Shown one piece after another: positions 43,530 to 52,602 of a DNA stretch of 64,000 bases; positions within the stretch are counted from its first letter, which is position 1, and the number at the start of each line of letters is the position of its first letter. Under the pieces are notes generated by a model. It saw only the letters and a program-made list of their open reading frames with translations. It ran no database searches and had not been told where the DNA came from. The position numbers and the translations under genes were made by a program. Source of the stretch: Marivirga arenosa (GTDB lineage Bacteria > Bacteroidota > Bacteroidia > Cytophagales > Cyclobacteriaceae); NCBI RefSeq assembly GCF_030503875.2, contig NZ_CP129968.2, positions 2,134,001-2,198,000 on the forward strand, read 5' to 3'.

Positions 43530-44261
43530 TTATTTTATGGCTTTAAACACCTTGTTTTTTACAAACGACCAGAATTCTTTTCTTTCTTCCGATGAGGAAA
43601 TTAATGCTTTCAAAGTATTGCCAAAATTAGCTGTTCCACTAACTTTTTCTTCCTTCTTAATATTTGGAAGAGGAGTAGGTTCCGGCTTAGGCTGAGGAGC
43701 AACTTCTGGTGTTTCTTTAGCATTATTAGTTTTCATCCCGAAGTTTTTAGGATCTAATTTTTCAGCATCTTTATAGTGTTCCTCCGCTCGTTTATGGTTT
43801 CCCATTTTTCCTAAAACTAAGCCTAGATTATTATGTGAAATTGCATCCTCAGGATCAAGTTCTAATGCTTTTTGGTAGTCATCCTTAGCGCCCGCTAAAT
43901 CATTCATATGATCTTTTATAAAAGCTCTGCTTGCATATCGAAAAGGATTTTCGGGTTCCATTTCCACAGCAGTATTAAAATCCGTTATGGCAGCATCCTG
44001 CTGCTTAGCCATATAATAGATTAAACCTCTTTCAGCGAAAAGCTCTGCGCTGTCAGGTTTCAGTTTAATAGCTTTGCTTAAATCAGATTGAGCAGCTTGA
44101 TAATCTTTGATCTTGAAATAGGCTTTCCCTCTTTGGTAGAAGGCAATTGGATTCTGATTGTTTTGTGTAATATATTGAGAATATAAGTGGATACCTTGTT
44201 TGTATTCGCCTTTCTGACAGTAATTTGAAGCAGTTGTTAATAAGATATTAATATCTTCCAT
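43530..44261 (-). CDS. TPR-repeat protein
   Basis: The 243-residue soluble protein has five tetratricopeptide repeats (about 1-175; for example PIAFYQRGKAYFKIKDYQAAQSD in outline, and DAISHNNLGLVLGKMGNHKRAEEHY). A Pro-rich linker (about 185-200) leads to a basic C-terminal end (FWSFVKNKVFKAIK). There is no signal peptide. TPR domains bind partner proteins; the partner is unknown. The neighbours give no clue. Confidence 0.88.
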   Translation of the reverse strand: MEDINILLTTASNYCQKGEYKQGIHLYSQYITQNNQNPIAFYQRGKAYFKIKDYQAAQSDLSKAIKLKPDSAELFAERGLIYYMAKQQDAAITDFNTAVEMEPENPFRYASRAFIKDHMNDLAGAKDDYQKALELDPEDAISHNNLGLVLGKMGNHKRAEEHYKDAEKLDPKNFGMKTNNAKETPEVAPQPKPEPTPLPNIKKEEKVSGTANFGNTLKALISSSEERKEFWSFVKNKVFKAIK

Positions 44262-44361
44262 GAAATCAATTTTTATTAGGGGTTGTTCTCGATTGTAAAG
44301 TTATACAAGTAACAACTATTGAGAAAGTCTAGAGTTTCTCAAATTATCACATTTGATGCTA

Positions 44362-45234
44362 TTACTGATTTTGATTTATAAAGTTTTCTATCCAGTCGTA
44401 TGCCTGATTGTTACTATTAATAAATTGCGTAATCATGGGCACATGCTTTTTCTTTTCTTGTAAATGATAATTTGGCTTAGGCTCAATTTTTTTATACTCC
44501 TTCATGAATCTCTCAGTGCTTGAAAGAATACCAGGCAATGTTTTTCCACCCATCATAATTAATAATGGCGGATCATTTTTATCCAAATAGTAAATGGGTG
44601 AAGTTTGCTTCCAAATCTCAGAATCATTTGTAAATGTCTTCAAATAGGAAGTTCCCGCTGGGTAGTTTCTCTTTTTTAAAAAGCCGTACATATCTAAGCC
44701 AGCTGCATCGATCAGAATAGCACCTTTTATCGGATTCTCTGTATTGAGCTCATTGAAATAATCATCTTTTAAACTGATTAGAGTGGCCAAATGTCCTCCT
44801 GCAGAGTGGCCTGATATAAATATTTTGTCAGGATTTCCCCCATATTCTGAAATATTTTCCTTTACCCACTTTGTGGCAGCTGACACTGCAAGTGCCATAT
44901 CCGTTACAATGTAATCTGGACTTAATGGATAATCGATAATAACTGCAACAATACCTTTTCGCGCCAATCTTTTTCCAAAGTAATTATAAAGTTCTTTCTT
45001 TCCTGAATTCCAACTGCCACCATGCACAAATATTAAAACTGGATTATTTTGACTGTTATTTTTGGGGCTAAATATGTTAAGGTTCTTTTCTGGTAAGTTT
45101 GCAATAACATTATCCTTCATATAGGGTATCTCTTTTGTTTTGCTGACTTTACAGGCAGAACTGTAAAGAATTATGAAAAGAATAAGTATAGTTGAGGTAA
45201 AATTTGAAAATGGATTTGAATGTATTTTTAACAT
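44362..45234 (-). CDS. Alpha/beta-hydrolase esterase, lipoprotein
   Basis: The 290-residue protein has a lipoprotein-type signal ending YSSAC (Cys28). The catalytic domain shows the oxyanion motif HGGSWNSG and the nucleophile elbow GHSAGGHLA. These put it in the HGG-type esterase branch (BD-FAE/hormone-sensitive-lipase-like); a carboxylesterase or acyl-glycan esterase activity is possible. The final His probably lies in KKHVPM. It is divergent from the small membrane protein at 45383, with an inverted repeat between them. Confidence 0.85.
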   Translation of the reverse strand: MLKIHSNPFSNFTSTILILFIILYSSACKVSKTKEIPYMKDNVIANLPEKNLNIFSPKNNSQNNPVLIFVHGGSWNSGKKELYNYFGKRLARKGIVAVIIDYPLSPDYIVTDMALAVSAATKWVKENISEYGGNPDKIFISGHSAGGHLATLISLKDDYFNELNTENPIKGAILIDAAGLDMYGFLKKRNYPAGTSYLKTFTNDSEIWKQTSPIYYLDKNDPPLLIMMGGKTLPGILSSTERFMKEYKKIEPKPNYHLQEKKKHVPMITQFINSNNQAYDWIENFINQNQ

Positions 45235-45310
45235 TTATGTTTAACTGTTTTCGGTTTTATAAGTTTGACTTTAAATAAATGATTAATATTATTTTTTTAA
45301 TCAGCGAATC

Positions 45311-45340
45311 ATTAGCCATAACAGTGATTAAGTGGCTAAT
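45311..45340. promoter_or_regulatory. Inverted repeat in divergent promoter region
   Basis: A perfect 8-bp inverted repeat, ATTAGCCA-N14-TGGCTAAT, lies between the divergent esterase and small membrane protein genes. It could be an operator; no regulator gene is adjacent. Confidence 0.4.
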
Positions 45341-45382
45341 AATTATATGACTAATTATTTAATCAATACAAATATATAAAGT

Positions 45383-45775
45383 ATGATACAAGCTTGGATG
45401 AGAGGGGTGTTATTAATTGCCTCAGTTTACAATACTGCATGGGCAATATTTTTGTTTTGGAGTCCGGATAGTTATATTAAATGGATGACAAATGGAGATC
45501 AGAGTTCTAATGATTGGGTTTTCTATCAGGCTATTGGAATACTGATTGTAGGGTTTATGATGTTCCTTGGTTTCTTAAAACCTTTAAGATTTAAATGGCT
45601 TATTCTGTTATCATTTTTAGCTAAACTGATAGGAGGGATTGCAGTTTATTTTGTAATCATGAATGGTATTTTTACAAAAAAATTCATGTTTCATTTATTA
45701 ATGAATGATTTAGTTTGGCTTATTCCTTTATTATCAATTGTGATTGCAACATTTAAACCAAAAAATAGCCGCTGA
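45383..45775 (+). CDS. Small four-helix membrane protein
   Basis: The family is not recognised. The 130 residues form four hydrophobic segments (about 6-26, 46-64, 69-90 and 102-122) with a basic tail (FKPKNSR). The central loop (SPDSYIKWMTNGDQSSNDWV) suggests a DoxX-like or related small membrane protein. It lies upstream of the PIG-L deacetylase on the same strand, 61 bases before it. Confidence 0.65.
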   Translation: MIQAWMRGVLLIASVYNTAWAIFLFWSPDSYIKWMTNGDQSSNDWVFYQAIGILIVGFMMFLGFLKPLRFKWLILLSFLAKLIGGIAVYFVIMNGIFTKKFMFHLLMNDLVWLIPLLSIVIATFKPKNSR

Positions 45776-45836
45776 AAAAGGATTGGATTGATTTCAGTTT
45801 GATAATTCTTTAAATCGTTTGAAATTTAAAATTTTT

Positions 45837-48326
45837 ATGAGAAATATATTCGCACTGATAATATTCATTTTTACTGTTCAATTATCCAATGCCCAAGTTA
45901 AAGAGGCAGTAAGTTCATCTGAAATTCTTCATCAGATGGAAAAGCTTAAAAATACCACTCGCGTTTTATATATGGCTGCTCATCCAGATGATGAAAACAC
46001 GCGCTTCATAGCCTATGTAGAAAATGGAAAAAAATTTGACGCTGGGTATTTATCCTTAACTCGTGGAGATGGAGGTCAAAATGTAATTGGACCTGAGCTC
46101 AGGGAAGGATTAGGATTAATAAGAACTCAAGAATTATTGAAAGCACGTTCAATAGATGGTGGACAGCAGTTTTTTACAAGAGCAAATGATTTTGGGTATT
46201 CAAAAAATCCAACTGAAGCTTTTAATAAATGGGGAAAAGAAAAATTATTATCAGATGCGGTATGGGTCATTAGAAATTTTCAACCTGATATAATTGTAAC
46301 TCGCTTTAATGAAACTCCCGGTATCACACATGGTCATCATACTGCTTCGGCAATATTAGCTCATGAAGCCTTTGCAAAAGCAGGAGATAAAAATGCTTTT
46401 TCTGAGCAGCTAAAATGGGTAAATGTATGGCAGCCAAAAAAGATTTATTGGAATACTTCATCTTGGTTCTTCAGCAGAAATGGTGGCTTCGATGAAGATA
46501 AATATATTAGCGAAGATGTAGGAGGATATGATCCATTATTAGGGATTTCATATACTGAAATAGCCGCATTAAGTAGAAGTAGTCATAAATCCCAAGCTTT
46601 TGGTACTGCAGGTTCAAGAGGAGAAGAGGTAGAGTATTTCGAATATTGGGAAGGGTCTGATTCAAAGCAGAAATTATTTGCTGACATAGATAATAGTTGG
46701 TCAAAATTAAAGGGAGGGTCAGGTATTCAAAAAGAAATTGAAAAATTAATCAAGGAATTCAATCCCAAAAAGCCTGAAAATTCAATCAATCAACTTTTCA
46801 CAATAAAGGATTTAATTGAGGAATTAGATGATTCTGCCATTAAAAAAGATAAATTAAAAGCCATAGAGGAGTTAATTATCAATTGTGCTGGATTGTACAA
46901 TTTGTTCTACACTAGTAATCCTTATGGTTCACCCGAAGATAAAATCTCAGCAAATCTAGAATTAGTTAACCGTTCTTCAGCTGAAGTAGAATTTATTTCA
47001 GCTAGTTTGGCTAATGTTGAAGGTGTAAATAATGAATCAGTTGCACTTGAATACAATCAGGTTGAAATTAAGAAGCTAGTATTTAATATACCACAAGACT
47101 TCCCGTATTCAAACCCTTATTGGTTGAATGAGCCATCAGACAACGGTTTATACATTGTAAAAAATAAAGAACTAATTGGTAAACCTGAAAATGATCCTTC
47201 TTTCACAGCCACTGTTGTTTTGAAAATAAATGGCAAGGATTTTAAATTTAGTTCTCCATTAAAATTTAAATCTTCGGATAGAATTAAAGGGGAGATTATC
47301 CAGCCTTTTTATGTGGTACCACCAGTTTCAATTGAGTTTTTAGAGGAAGTATCAATTTATACTTCAAGTGGCCAAGAAAAAGAAATTTCTTTAAATATTA
47401 AATCATTGAAAGATAATGCTTCAGGTGAGCTAAGTTTAGACCTGCCAAAAGGATGGGAAATAGTAGAAAATGACAAAAAGCTAATGTTTGAAAATCTTCT
47501 TAAAGACAATTCTAAGACATTTAGCATAAAAATTAAATCAGGAACTAAGCCCGGAAAATTTTCTCTAAAGGCAACAGTACAGATAGGAAATGTTGAGGTC
47601 AACAAAAATGTGCAAGAAATTCAATACGATCATATTCCAAATCAAGTAATCATACAAAATGCGGAACAGCAATTGGTATTGGCTGATGTTCAAATTGCAG
47701 GTAGCAAAATAGGATATATTGAAGGTGCTGGAGATGCCGTAGATGAGGCCTTGAAAGCTATGGGTTATGAGGTTGAAAATATAGATATTGAATCTATTAG
47801 TGCTGAAGAGTTGCAAAAATATGATGCTATAATCGCAGGTATACGTGCTTATAATGTTAATGAAGCTTTACAGATCCATTATGGTAAAATGAATAATTAT
47901 ATGGAATCAGGAGGTGTTTATATGGTTCAATACAACACTACTTACAGTCTGCCTGATACTGATTTCTGGCCTTATCCATTAAATCTTTCTAGAGATAGAA
48001 TTACTGTTGAGGAAACAGAAATGGAATTCATCAACCCTAAACATGAAGTATTGAATTACCCTAATAAAATTACAAATCAAGATTTTGAAGGTTGGGTTCA
48101 AGAGCGTGGTCTTTATTTTCCAAGTAATTGGGATTCTCATTATGAACCTATTTTAGTAGGGAATGATCCGGGTGAAACTCCAAAAAAGGGATCACTTTTA
48201 GTGGCAGATTATGGCAAAGGTAAGTTCGTTTATACTGGCCTAAGTTTCTTTAGAGAGCTACCAGCAGGAGTGCCTGGTGCATATCGCTTATTAGCAAATT
48301 TATTAGCCGCCAATCCTCAGCATTGA
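45837..48326 (+). CDS. Secreted PIG-L/LmbE family deacetylase with C-terminal amidotransferase-like domain
   Basis: The 829-residue exported protein has a signal peptide (to about 20, ending LSNAQ) from ATG 45837; a TTG six codons upstream is in frame but unlikely. The N-terminal PIG-L domain (about 35-250) has the zinc motif AAHPDDE and the distal GHHTAS. A middle beta region (about 250-600) includes an NEW-type Ig-like fold. The C-terminal part (about 605-825) resembles a ThuA/class I amidotransferase fold. The role is probably deacetylation of N-acetyl sugars on extracellular glycans. The paralogue BshB1 lies at 56950. Confidence 0.87.
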   Translation: MRNIFALIIFIFTVQLSNAQVKEAVSSSEILHQMEKLKNTTRVLYMAAHPDDENTRFIAYVENGKKFDAGYLSLTRGDGGQNVIGPELREGLGLIRTQELLKARSIDGGQQFFTRANDFGYSKNPTEAFNKWGKEKLLSDAVWVIRNFQPDIIVTRFNETPGITHGHHTASAILAHEAFAKAGDKNAFSEQLKWVNVWQPKKIYWNTSSWFFSRNGGFDEDKYISEDVGGYDPLLGISYTEIAALSRSSHKSQAFGTAGSRGEEVEYFEYWEGSDSKQKLFADIDNSWSKLKGGSGIQKEIEKLIKEFNPKKPENSINQLFTIKDLIEELDDSAIKKDKLKAIEELIINCAGLYNLFYTSNPYGSPEDKISANLELVNRSSAEVEFISASLANVEGVNNESVALEYNQVEIKKLVFNIPQDFPYSNPYWLNEPSDNGLYIVKNKELIGKPENDPSFTATVVLKINGKDFKFSSPLKFKSSDRIKGEIIQPFYVVPPVSIEFLEEVSIYTSSGQEKEISLNIKSLKDNASGELSLDLPKGWEIVENDKKLMFENLLKDNSKTFSIKIKSGTKPGKFSLKATVQIGNVEVNKNVQEIQYDHIPNQVIIQNAEQQLVLADVQIAGSKIGYIEGAGDAVDEALKAMGYEVENIDIESISAEELQKYDAIIAGIRAYNVNEALQIHYGKMNNYMESGGVYMVQYNTTYSLPDTDFWPYPLNLSRDRITVEETEMEFINPKHEVLNYPNKITNQDFEGWVQERGLYFPSNWDSHYEPILVGNDPGETPKKGSLLVADYGKGKFVYTGLSFFRELPAGVPGAYRLLANLLAANPQH

Positions 48327-48377
48327 TTATTTAAGTGCCATTAATCAATAATTTTACACGATTGGTCGATTAAACGT

Positions 48378-48439
48378 TTAAACACGGGAACAAAATATAT
48401 ACATTCGTGTTTAATGTTACAACAATACAAAGTGTAACA
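48378..48439. promoter_or_regulatory. Nested inverted repeats upstream of marR
   Basis: Two inverted repeats lie close together: TTAAACACG (48378-48386) with CGTGTTTAA (48406-48414), and TGTTACA (48415-48421) with TGTAACA (48433-48439). A near -7 box, TACATTCG (48400-48407), overlaps the right arm of the first. The position suits autoregulation by the MarR protein encoded just downstream. Confidence 0.5.
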
Positions 48440-48469
48440 ATTTATTAAGTAGTTAAATTTAAAGGTAAG

Positions 48470-48919
48470 ATGAAGTTAGAAGAAGAAATTAAACAGTCGA
48501 AGTTCGAGACTGAAAGGCAAAAAGCCATTTTAAATGTTATCTATACTGCCAATTGGATTGGATCTGTTCAACATAAAATATTTAAAAAACATAAATTAAC
48601 AGCACCTCAATATAATGTATTAAGAATATTAAGAGGCACATTTCCTGATCCATTAACTGTTTCTTCTATACAAGAAAGAATGCTTGACAAAATGTCTAAT
48701 GCATCTAGGCTTGTGGATAAATTAGTAGAAAAAGGGTTGGCAGAAAGATCAATTTGCATGTATGATAGAAGGCAAGTTGATGTTGTTATCACTACTTCAG
48801 GTCAAAAGCTATTAAAAGAGATAGAACCTGAGTTATTTAACTTCCACAATGAGGCTATGGTCTTAACTGAGGAAGATGCAGCAGCAGTTAATAAAGCGTT
48901 GGATAAAATAAGAGGATAA
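48470..48919 (+). CDS. MarR family transcriptional regulator
   Basis: The 149-residue winged-helix protein shows the MarR layout: an N-terminal dimer helix, the HTH (LTAPQYNVLRILRG, then LTVSSIQERMLDKMSNASRLVDKLVEKGL) and the wing YDRRQVDVVITTSGQKLL. The ligand is unknown. It is followed closely by a DoxX-like membrane protein and an anchored hydrolase, which it may control. Confidence 0.93.
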   Translation: MKLEEEIKQSKFETERQKAILNVIYTANWIGSVQHKIFKKHKLTAPQYNVLRILRGTFPDPLTVSSIQERMLDKMSNASRLVDKLVEKGLAERSICMYDRRQVDVVITTSGQKLLKEIEPELFNFHNEAMVLTEEDAAAVNKALDKIRG

Positions 48920-48960
48920 TTTTTTATATATTGGGTAGTTGTAATTAAGTTGAAATTATA

Positions 48961-49320
48961 ATGAACCTAATATCCAATATAGGAAGATTCTTATTTGCTA
49001 TTCCAATGATAATATTTGGGGTATTTCATTTTGTAAACACTAAAACTTTACAAAATGTTGTACCTTCTTTTATTCCTGGCCATACTTTTTGGGTTTACTT
49101 AACAGGGGCAGCTTTGGTTGCAGCGGGAATCAGTATCCTAATCAAAAGGCGAATACATTTAGTTTCTAATTTACTCGCCATTATGTTATTAATTTTTGCA
49201 GTATTTGTACATCTTCCGATGGCAATGGAGGGTAATCAACTGTCAGCTAGCTCATTATTAAAAGATATTGCTTTGGCTGGCGCTAGTTTTGTGATTGGTC
49301 AGTATTTTAAAAATGAATAA
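48961..49320 (+). CDS. DoxX-like small membrane protein
   Basis: The 119 residues form four hydrophobic helices with the N-terminal pattern NIGRFLFAIPMIIFGVFHFVN, which resembles DoxX/SURF4-related proteins. A small quinone- or redox-linked role is known for some relatives; here it is unknown. The gene lies 41 bases after marR and 5 bases before the hydrolase. Confidence 0.75.
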   Translation: MNLISNIGRFLFAIPMIIFGVFHFVNTKTLQNVVPSFIPGHTFWVYLTGAALVAAGISILIKRRIHLVSNLLAIMLLIFAVFVHLPMAMEGNQLSASSLLKDIALAGASFVIGQYFKNE

Positions 49321-49325
49321 ACCTA

Positions 49326-50321
49326 ATGAAGTTTCTTAAAAGGTTTCTTATTGCTTTAATTCTAATTATTGCAACTATTTTTATAATTTACAAATTAGGT
49401 CCTAAAATTCCTGAGCCTATCTTTTCTCATACATTACCTGAAATTCCAGCTGATATTATTACGTTAGATAATTGGGTTAAACAACATGAAAGTAAATATC
49501 CAACTCTTAAAGCTGGTAATGAAGCTAAAATAGTTTGGAATGATGGCATTTCAATATCAACTGAATATGCCATTGTTTATTTACCTGGCTTTGGGGCAAG
49601 TCATCAAGAAGGATTCCCTGTTCATACTAACTTAGCTGATAGTTTAAACGCTAACCTTTATTTAGCCCGTTTAAAGGGACAAGGTTTAAATTCTGAAAAT
49701 GCATATAAAGGCTTAACTGCTGAGTCCTACATGGAATCAGCTATGGAAGCATTGTCTGTCGGGAAATTATTAGGAGAAAAGGTGATTATTGCAGCTACTT
49801 CTACTGGTGCTGCGCAAGCTTTATGGTTAGCATCTGAATTTCCGAATGATGTTGAAGGTTTGATATTATACTCGCCCTATATAGCTTTAAGACAAGCTTT
49901 CAATGAAAGGTTGGTTTTAGGTCCTTGGGGTAAGAATATTACCAAGTTGGTGATGGGCGGGGAAATTAATCATGAGGTAAGGCCAGATTCAATAGCAGCT
50001 TTTTGGTCTGAATATTATCATGTTGATGCCTATTATTCATTATTTAGTATGATTAATAAAAGTATGATTCAGGAAACTTTTCAAAAGGTGCAATGTCCTG
50101 TATTTATGGCTTATTATTATAAAGATGAATCTAATCAGGATAATGTAGTCTCAGTAGAGGCTATGAAAGAAATGTTTGCTCAATTATCTTCAAAAATTAA
50201 GAAAGAAATTCCATTCCCAGAAAGTGGTAATCATGTGATTGCCTCTAGACTTCGTTCCAAGGATTGGATAGGTGTTCAAGACAGCAGTTGGCATTTTATT
50301 AAAAATAATATTATAAATTAA
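49326..50321 (+). CDS. Membrane-anchored alpha/beta-hydrolase
   Basis: The 331-residue protein has an N-terminal anchor (about 6-24) and an alpha/beta-hydrolase fold (YLPGFGASHQEG for the oxyanion region). The nucleophile elbow reads ATSTGA, so the usual first Gly of G-x-S-x-G is Ala. The final His lies in SGNHVI. Activity on a lipid or peptide-like ester is possible but unproven. It is the third gene of the marR unit. Confidence 0.82.
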   Translation: MKFLKRFLIALILIIATIFIIYKLGPKIPEPIFSHTLPEIPADIITLDNWVKQHESKYPTLKAGNEAKIVWNDGISISTEYAIVYLPGFGASHQEGFPVHTNLADSLNANLYLARLKGQGLNSENAYKGLTAESYMESAMEALSVGKLLGEKVIIAATSTGAAQALWLASEFPNDVEGLILYSPYIALRQAFNERLVLGPWGKNITKLVMGGEINHEVRPDSIAAFWSEYYHVDAYYSLFSMINKSMIQETFQKVQCPVFMAYYYKDESNQDNVVSVEAMKEMFAQLSSKIKKEIPFPESGNHVIASRLRSKDWIGVQDSSWHFIKNNIIN

Positions 50322-50506
50322 TATTAAATTATAAAACGCAGATATAAAGGGTTTTATGTCTTTTATTCTATAGTCTGATATAGAGTTTTATTTATAATTA
50401 ACTTTCATTTTTCTCATAATTTATTTCTTTAGCATAATTCTTGTTTATTTGCATTTTGAAAAAAACAAACAGTATTACAATTTGCATTTGAATTCATAAG
50501 ACCTGA

Positions 50507-52111
50507 ATGAAAAAAATAGATAAACTCATCTTAAGATCTTTTATAGGGCCCTTCCTGATAACTTTTTTTGTGGTAGTATTTATTTTACTAACACAATACA
50601 TGTTAAAATATTTTGATGATTTTGTGGGGAAAGATTTAGGCTTCAGTGTTTTTGCTGAATTAATAGCTTATTTCAGTATAAATATGACTCCCATAGCTTT
50701 CCCTTTAGCAGTTTTGCTTTCCTCATTGATGACTTTTGGAAACTTAGGGGAGCATTTTGAATTAACTGCTATTAAAAGTGCAGGAATTTCATTGGTTAGA
50801 GTATTAAGGCCGCTCTTTGTTTTTGTTGTTTGCTTAAGTGCGCTTGTATATTATTCAAATAATTTTATCGTACCCAAAGCGAATTTAGAGGCATACAGTC
50901 TTTTATATGATATAAAACAAAAGAAACCTTCTATTGATATTAAAGAGGGTGCGTTTTATGGAGGTATTCCTGGATATAGTATTAAAGCCAATAAAAAATA
51001 CGATGATGATAAATCTTTAGGAGATTTAATCATTTATAATCATTCAAAAAAGAAAGGGAATACTGAAATCATTTTAGCTGATTCAGCATTAATGTATACC
51101 ATTTTAGGTGATAAATACCTTGTTATGGAACTGTTTGATGGAAGGTCATACACAGAACAAGATCCGAGTAAACCCGATAAACCATCCAATTATGTAAGAA
51201 ATATATTTCAGCATAATAAAGTGGTTTTTAGCTTAGCTTCTTTTGAAATGGAAAGGACTGATAAAGAACTCTTTTCTTCAAATAGATTGATGAAGAATGA
51301 AGCTCAACTAAGGAATGATGTTGATTCAATGCAAAATGACATCATAAAATCAAAAAGAGTAATTTATAGATATACGCCTCGCTTTTTTAATCTGCACATG
51401 AAGGAAATTGATGAGATCAAACCCGAATCAGTAGCAGAATGGGAGGAAATGAAAGAAGATACTGTAAAAGTAGATTCCGACTCAGTTAAAATAGATAATA
51501 TTGAACCAATAGAAAATCAAAATAGACCCAAACAAAAGTATTTAAATAAGGCGATCGTAAATAATAACAATACAGAAGAAGAAAAGGAAGTACCTAAAAG
51601 CGTCATTACTAAATATGACTCTACTTTAATTGCAAAAGCCGACAGTGCTTTTTTTAGTAGGAATAGGGGTTTTAACAGCATAATTGACAAACCTCGATTT
51701 GCAAAAAATAGATTGAAAGGCGAAAATACCAGGATAGAAAGAAGAGAATTTGAAAGCAATGTATATTCTATTGAAGCAAATAAGAAGTTATCTGATGCAG
51801 TGGCTTGTATTGTTATGTTTTTAATTGGAGCACCTTTAGGCGCTATTATTAAAAAGGGAGGTTTAGGATTTCCAGTTATAATTTCAATTATTTTCTTTAT
51901 TGTTTCCTATGTGATCAATACCTCTGGGATAAAATTAGGCAGGGCAGGAGATGTAAACGTATTTGCAGCGGTTTGGGCCTCTAATGTAATACTTCTGCCG
52001 TTTGGTTTGTTCTTCCTCAGACAAGCTAGAAATGATTCAAGATTATTTGAAGTGGATTATTATGCGGTAAAAATCGCAAAAATTTTCAAGTTTTTCAAAA
52101 GGAAAAAATAA
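50507..52111 (+). CDS. LptF/LptG family permease, long form
   Basis: The 534-residue inner-membrane protein is of the LPS-extraction permease family. The N-terminal block (LILRSFIGPFLITFFVVVFILLTQYMLKYF in outline) holds TM1, and three helices fill 1-120. A periplasmic beta domain (about 130-250) is followed by an extra charged segment rich in Asn, Lys and Glu (about 260-420) that the other copy at 32323 lacks. The three C-terminal helices lie at about 430-515, with a basic end (FKFFKRKK). It probably pairs with the gene at 32323, although they are 17 kb apart. Confidence 0.87.
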   Translation: MKKIDKLILRSFIGPFLITFFVVVFILLTQYMLKYFDDFVGKDLGFSVFAELIAYFSINMTPIAFPLAVLLSSLMTFGNLGEHFELTAIKSAGISLVRVLRPLFVFVVCLSALVYYSNNFIVPKANLEAYSLLYDIKQKKPSIDIKEGAFYGGIPGYSIKANKKYDDDKSLGDLIIYNHSKKKGNTEIILADSALMYTILGDKYLVMELFDGRSYTEQDPSKPDKPSNYVRNIFQHNKVVFSLASFEMERTDKELFSSNRLMKNEAQLRNDVDSMQNDIIKSKRVIYRYTPRFFNLHMKEIDEIKPESVAEWEEMKEDTVKVDSDSVKIDNIEPIENQNRPKQKYLNKAIVNNNNTEEEKEVPKSVITKYDSTLIAKADSAFFSRNRGFNSIIDKPRFAKNRLKGENTRIERREFESNVYSIEANKKLSDAVACIVMFLIGAPLGAIIKKGGLGFPVIISIIFFIVSYVINTSGIKLGRAGDVNVFAAVWASNVILLPFGLFFLRQARNDSRLFEVDYYAVKIAKIFKFFKRKK

Positions 52112-52120
52112 ATAGTCTTT

Positions 52121-52149
52121 TTGTTCCATCAAAAATACATGTATATTTG
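52121..52149 (+). promoter_or_regulatory. rpsO promoter
   Basis: TTG (52121-52123), an 18-nt spacer and a perfect -7 box TATATTTG (52142-52149) match the Bacteroidota consensus. The rpsO start is 33 bases beyond the -7 box. Confidence 0.75.
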
Positions 52150-52182
52150 CGGCTGTTTTAAAATAATATAATAACGCTAACT

Positions 52183-52458
52183 ATGTATTTAGACACAGAA
52201 AAGAAAAAAGAGCTGTTCAAAAATCATGGTCGGTCAAAAGCAGATAATGACACAGGTTCGGCAGAATCTCAAATTGCGCTTTTCACCTTCCGAATCAATC
52301 ATTTGACGCAGCACTTAAAAGTTAACAAAAAAGATCACTCATCAAGAACTGGTCTTTTGAAACTTGTAGGTAAAAGAAGAAGATTGTTAGATTATCTTTA
52401 CAAGAAAGATATTGAAAGATACAGAGCAATCATTGCTGAATTAGGATTAAGAAAATAA
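52183..52458 (+). CDS. rpsO: Ribosomal protein S15
   Basis: S15 binds 16S rRNA early in 30S assembly. The 91 residues show the family motifs [24 protein letters not shown] and [16 protein letters not shown]. Length is normal. As in many bacteria it precedes pnp, but here a terminator and a separate leader lie between the two. It has its own Bacteroidota-type promoter. Confidence 0.98.
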   Translation: MYLDTEKKKELFKNHGRSKADNDTGSAESQIALFTFRINHLTQHLKVNKKDHSSRTGLLKLVGKRRRLLDYLYKKDIERYRAIIAELGLRK

Positions 52459-52473
52459 ATCACTTTTCACAAT

Positions 52474-52502
52474 AAAAAGGGAATCTATTAGGTTCCCTTT
52501 TT
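52474..52502 (+). terminator. Intrinsic terminator of rpsO
   Basis: A 10-bp stem, AAAAAGGGAA / TTCCCTTTTT, with a 9-nt loop ends in a T run. It separates rpsO from pnp. The remaining leader to 52602 shows no clear riboswitch. Confidence 0.85.
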
Positions 52503-52602
52503 CCATTATTATCACCCCATTAAATACCACATCTTATTTAGGACGTGTATAGCAAATGCGGACAATTAACAACAAGACGAGAAAACAGTAAAAAAATTAT
52601 TT

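Noticed and set aside
50331..50357. Inverted repeat ATAAAAC / GTTTTAT after the hydrolase gene as terminator
   Set aside because: The arms are short and AT-rich, with only a loosely T-rich stretch after it; too weak to call.
52503..52602. Riboswitch or autoregulatory hairpin in the pnp leader
   Set aside because: I found no strong stem beyond the rpsO terminator, so there is no support for such an element.
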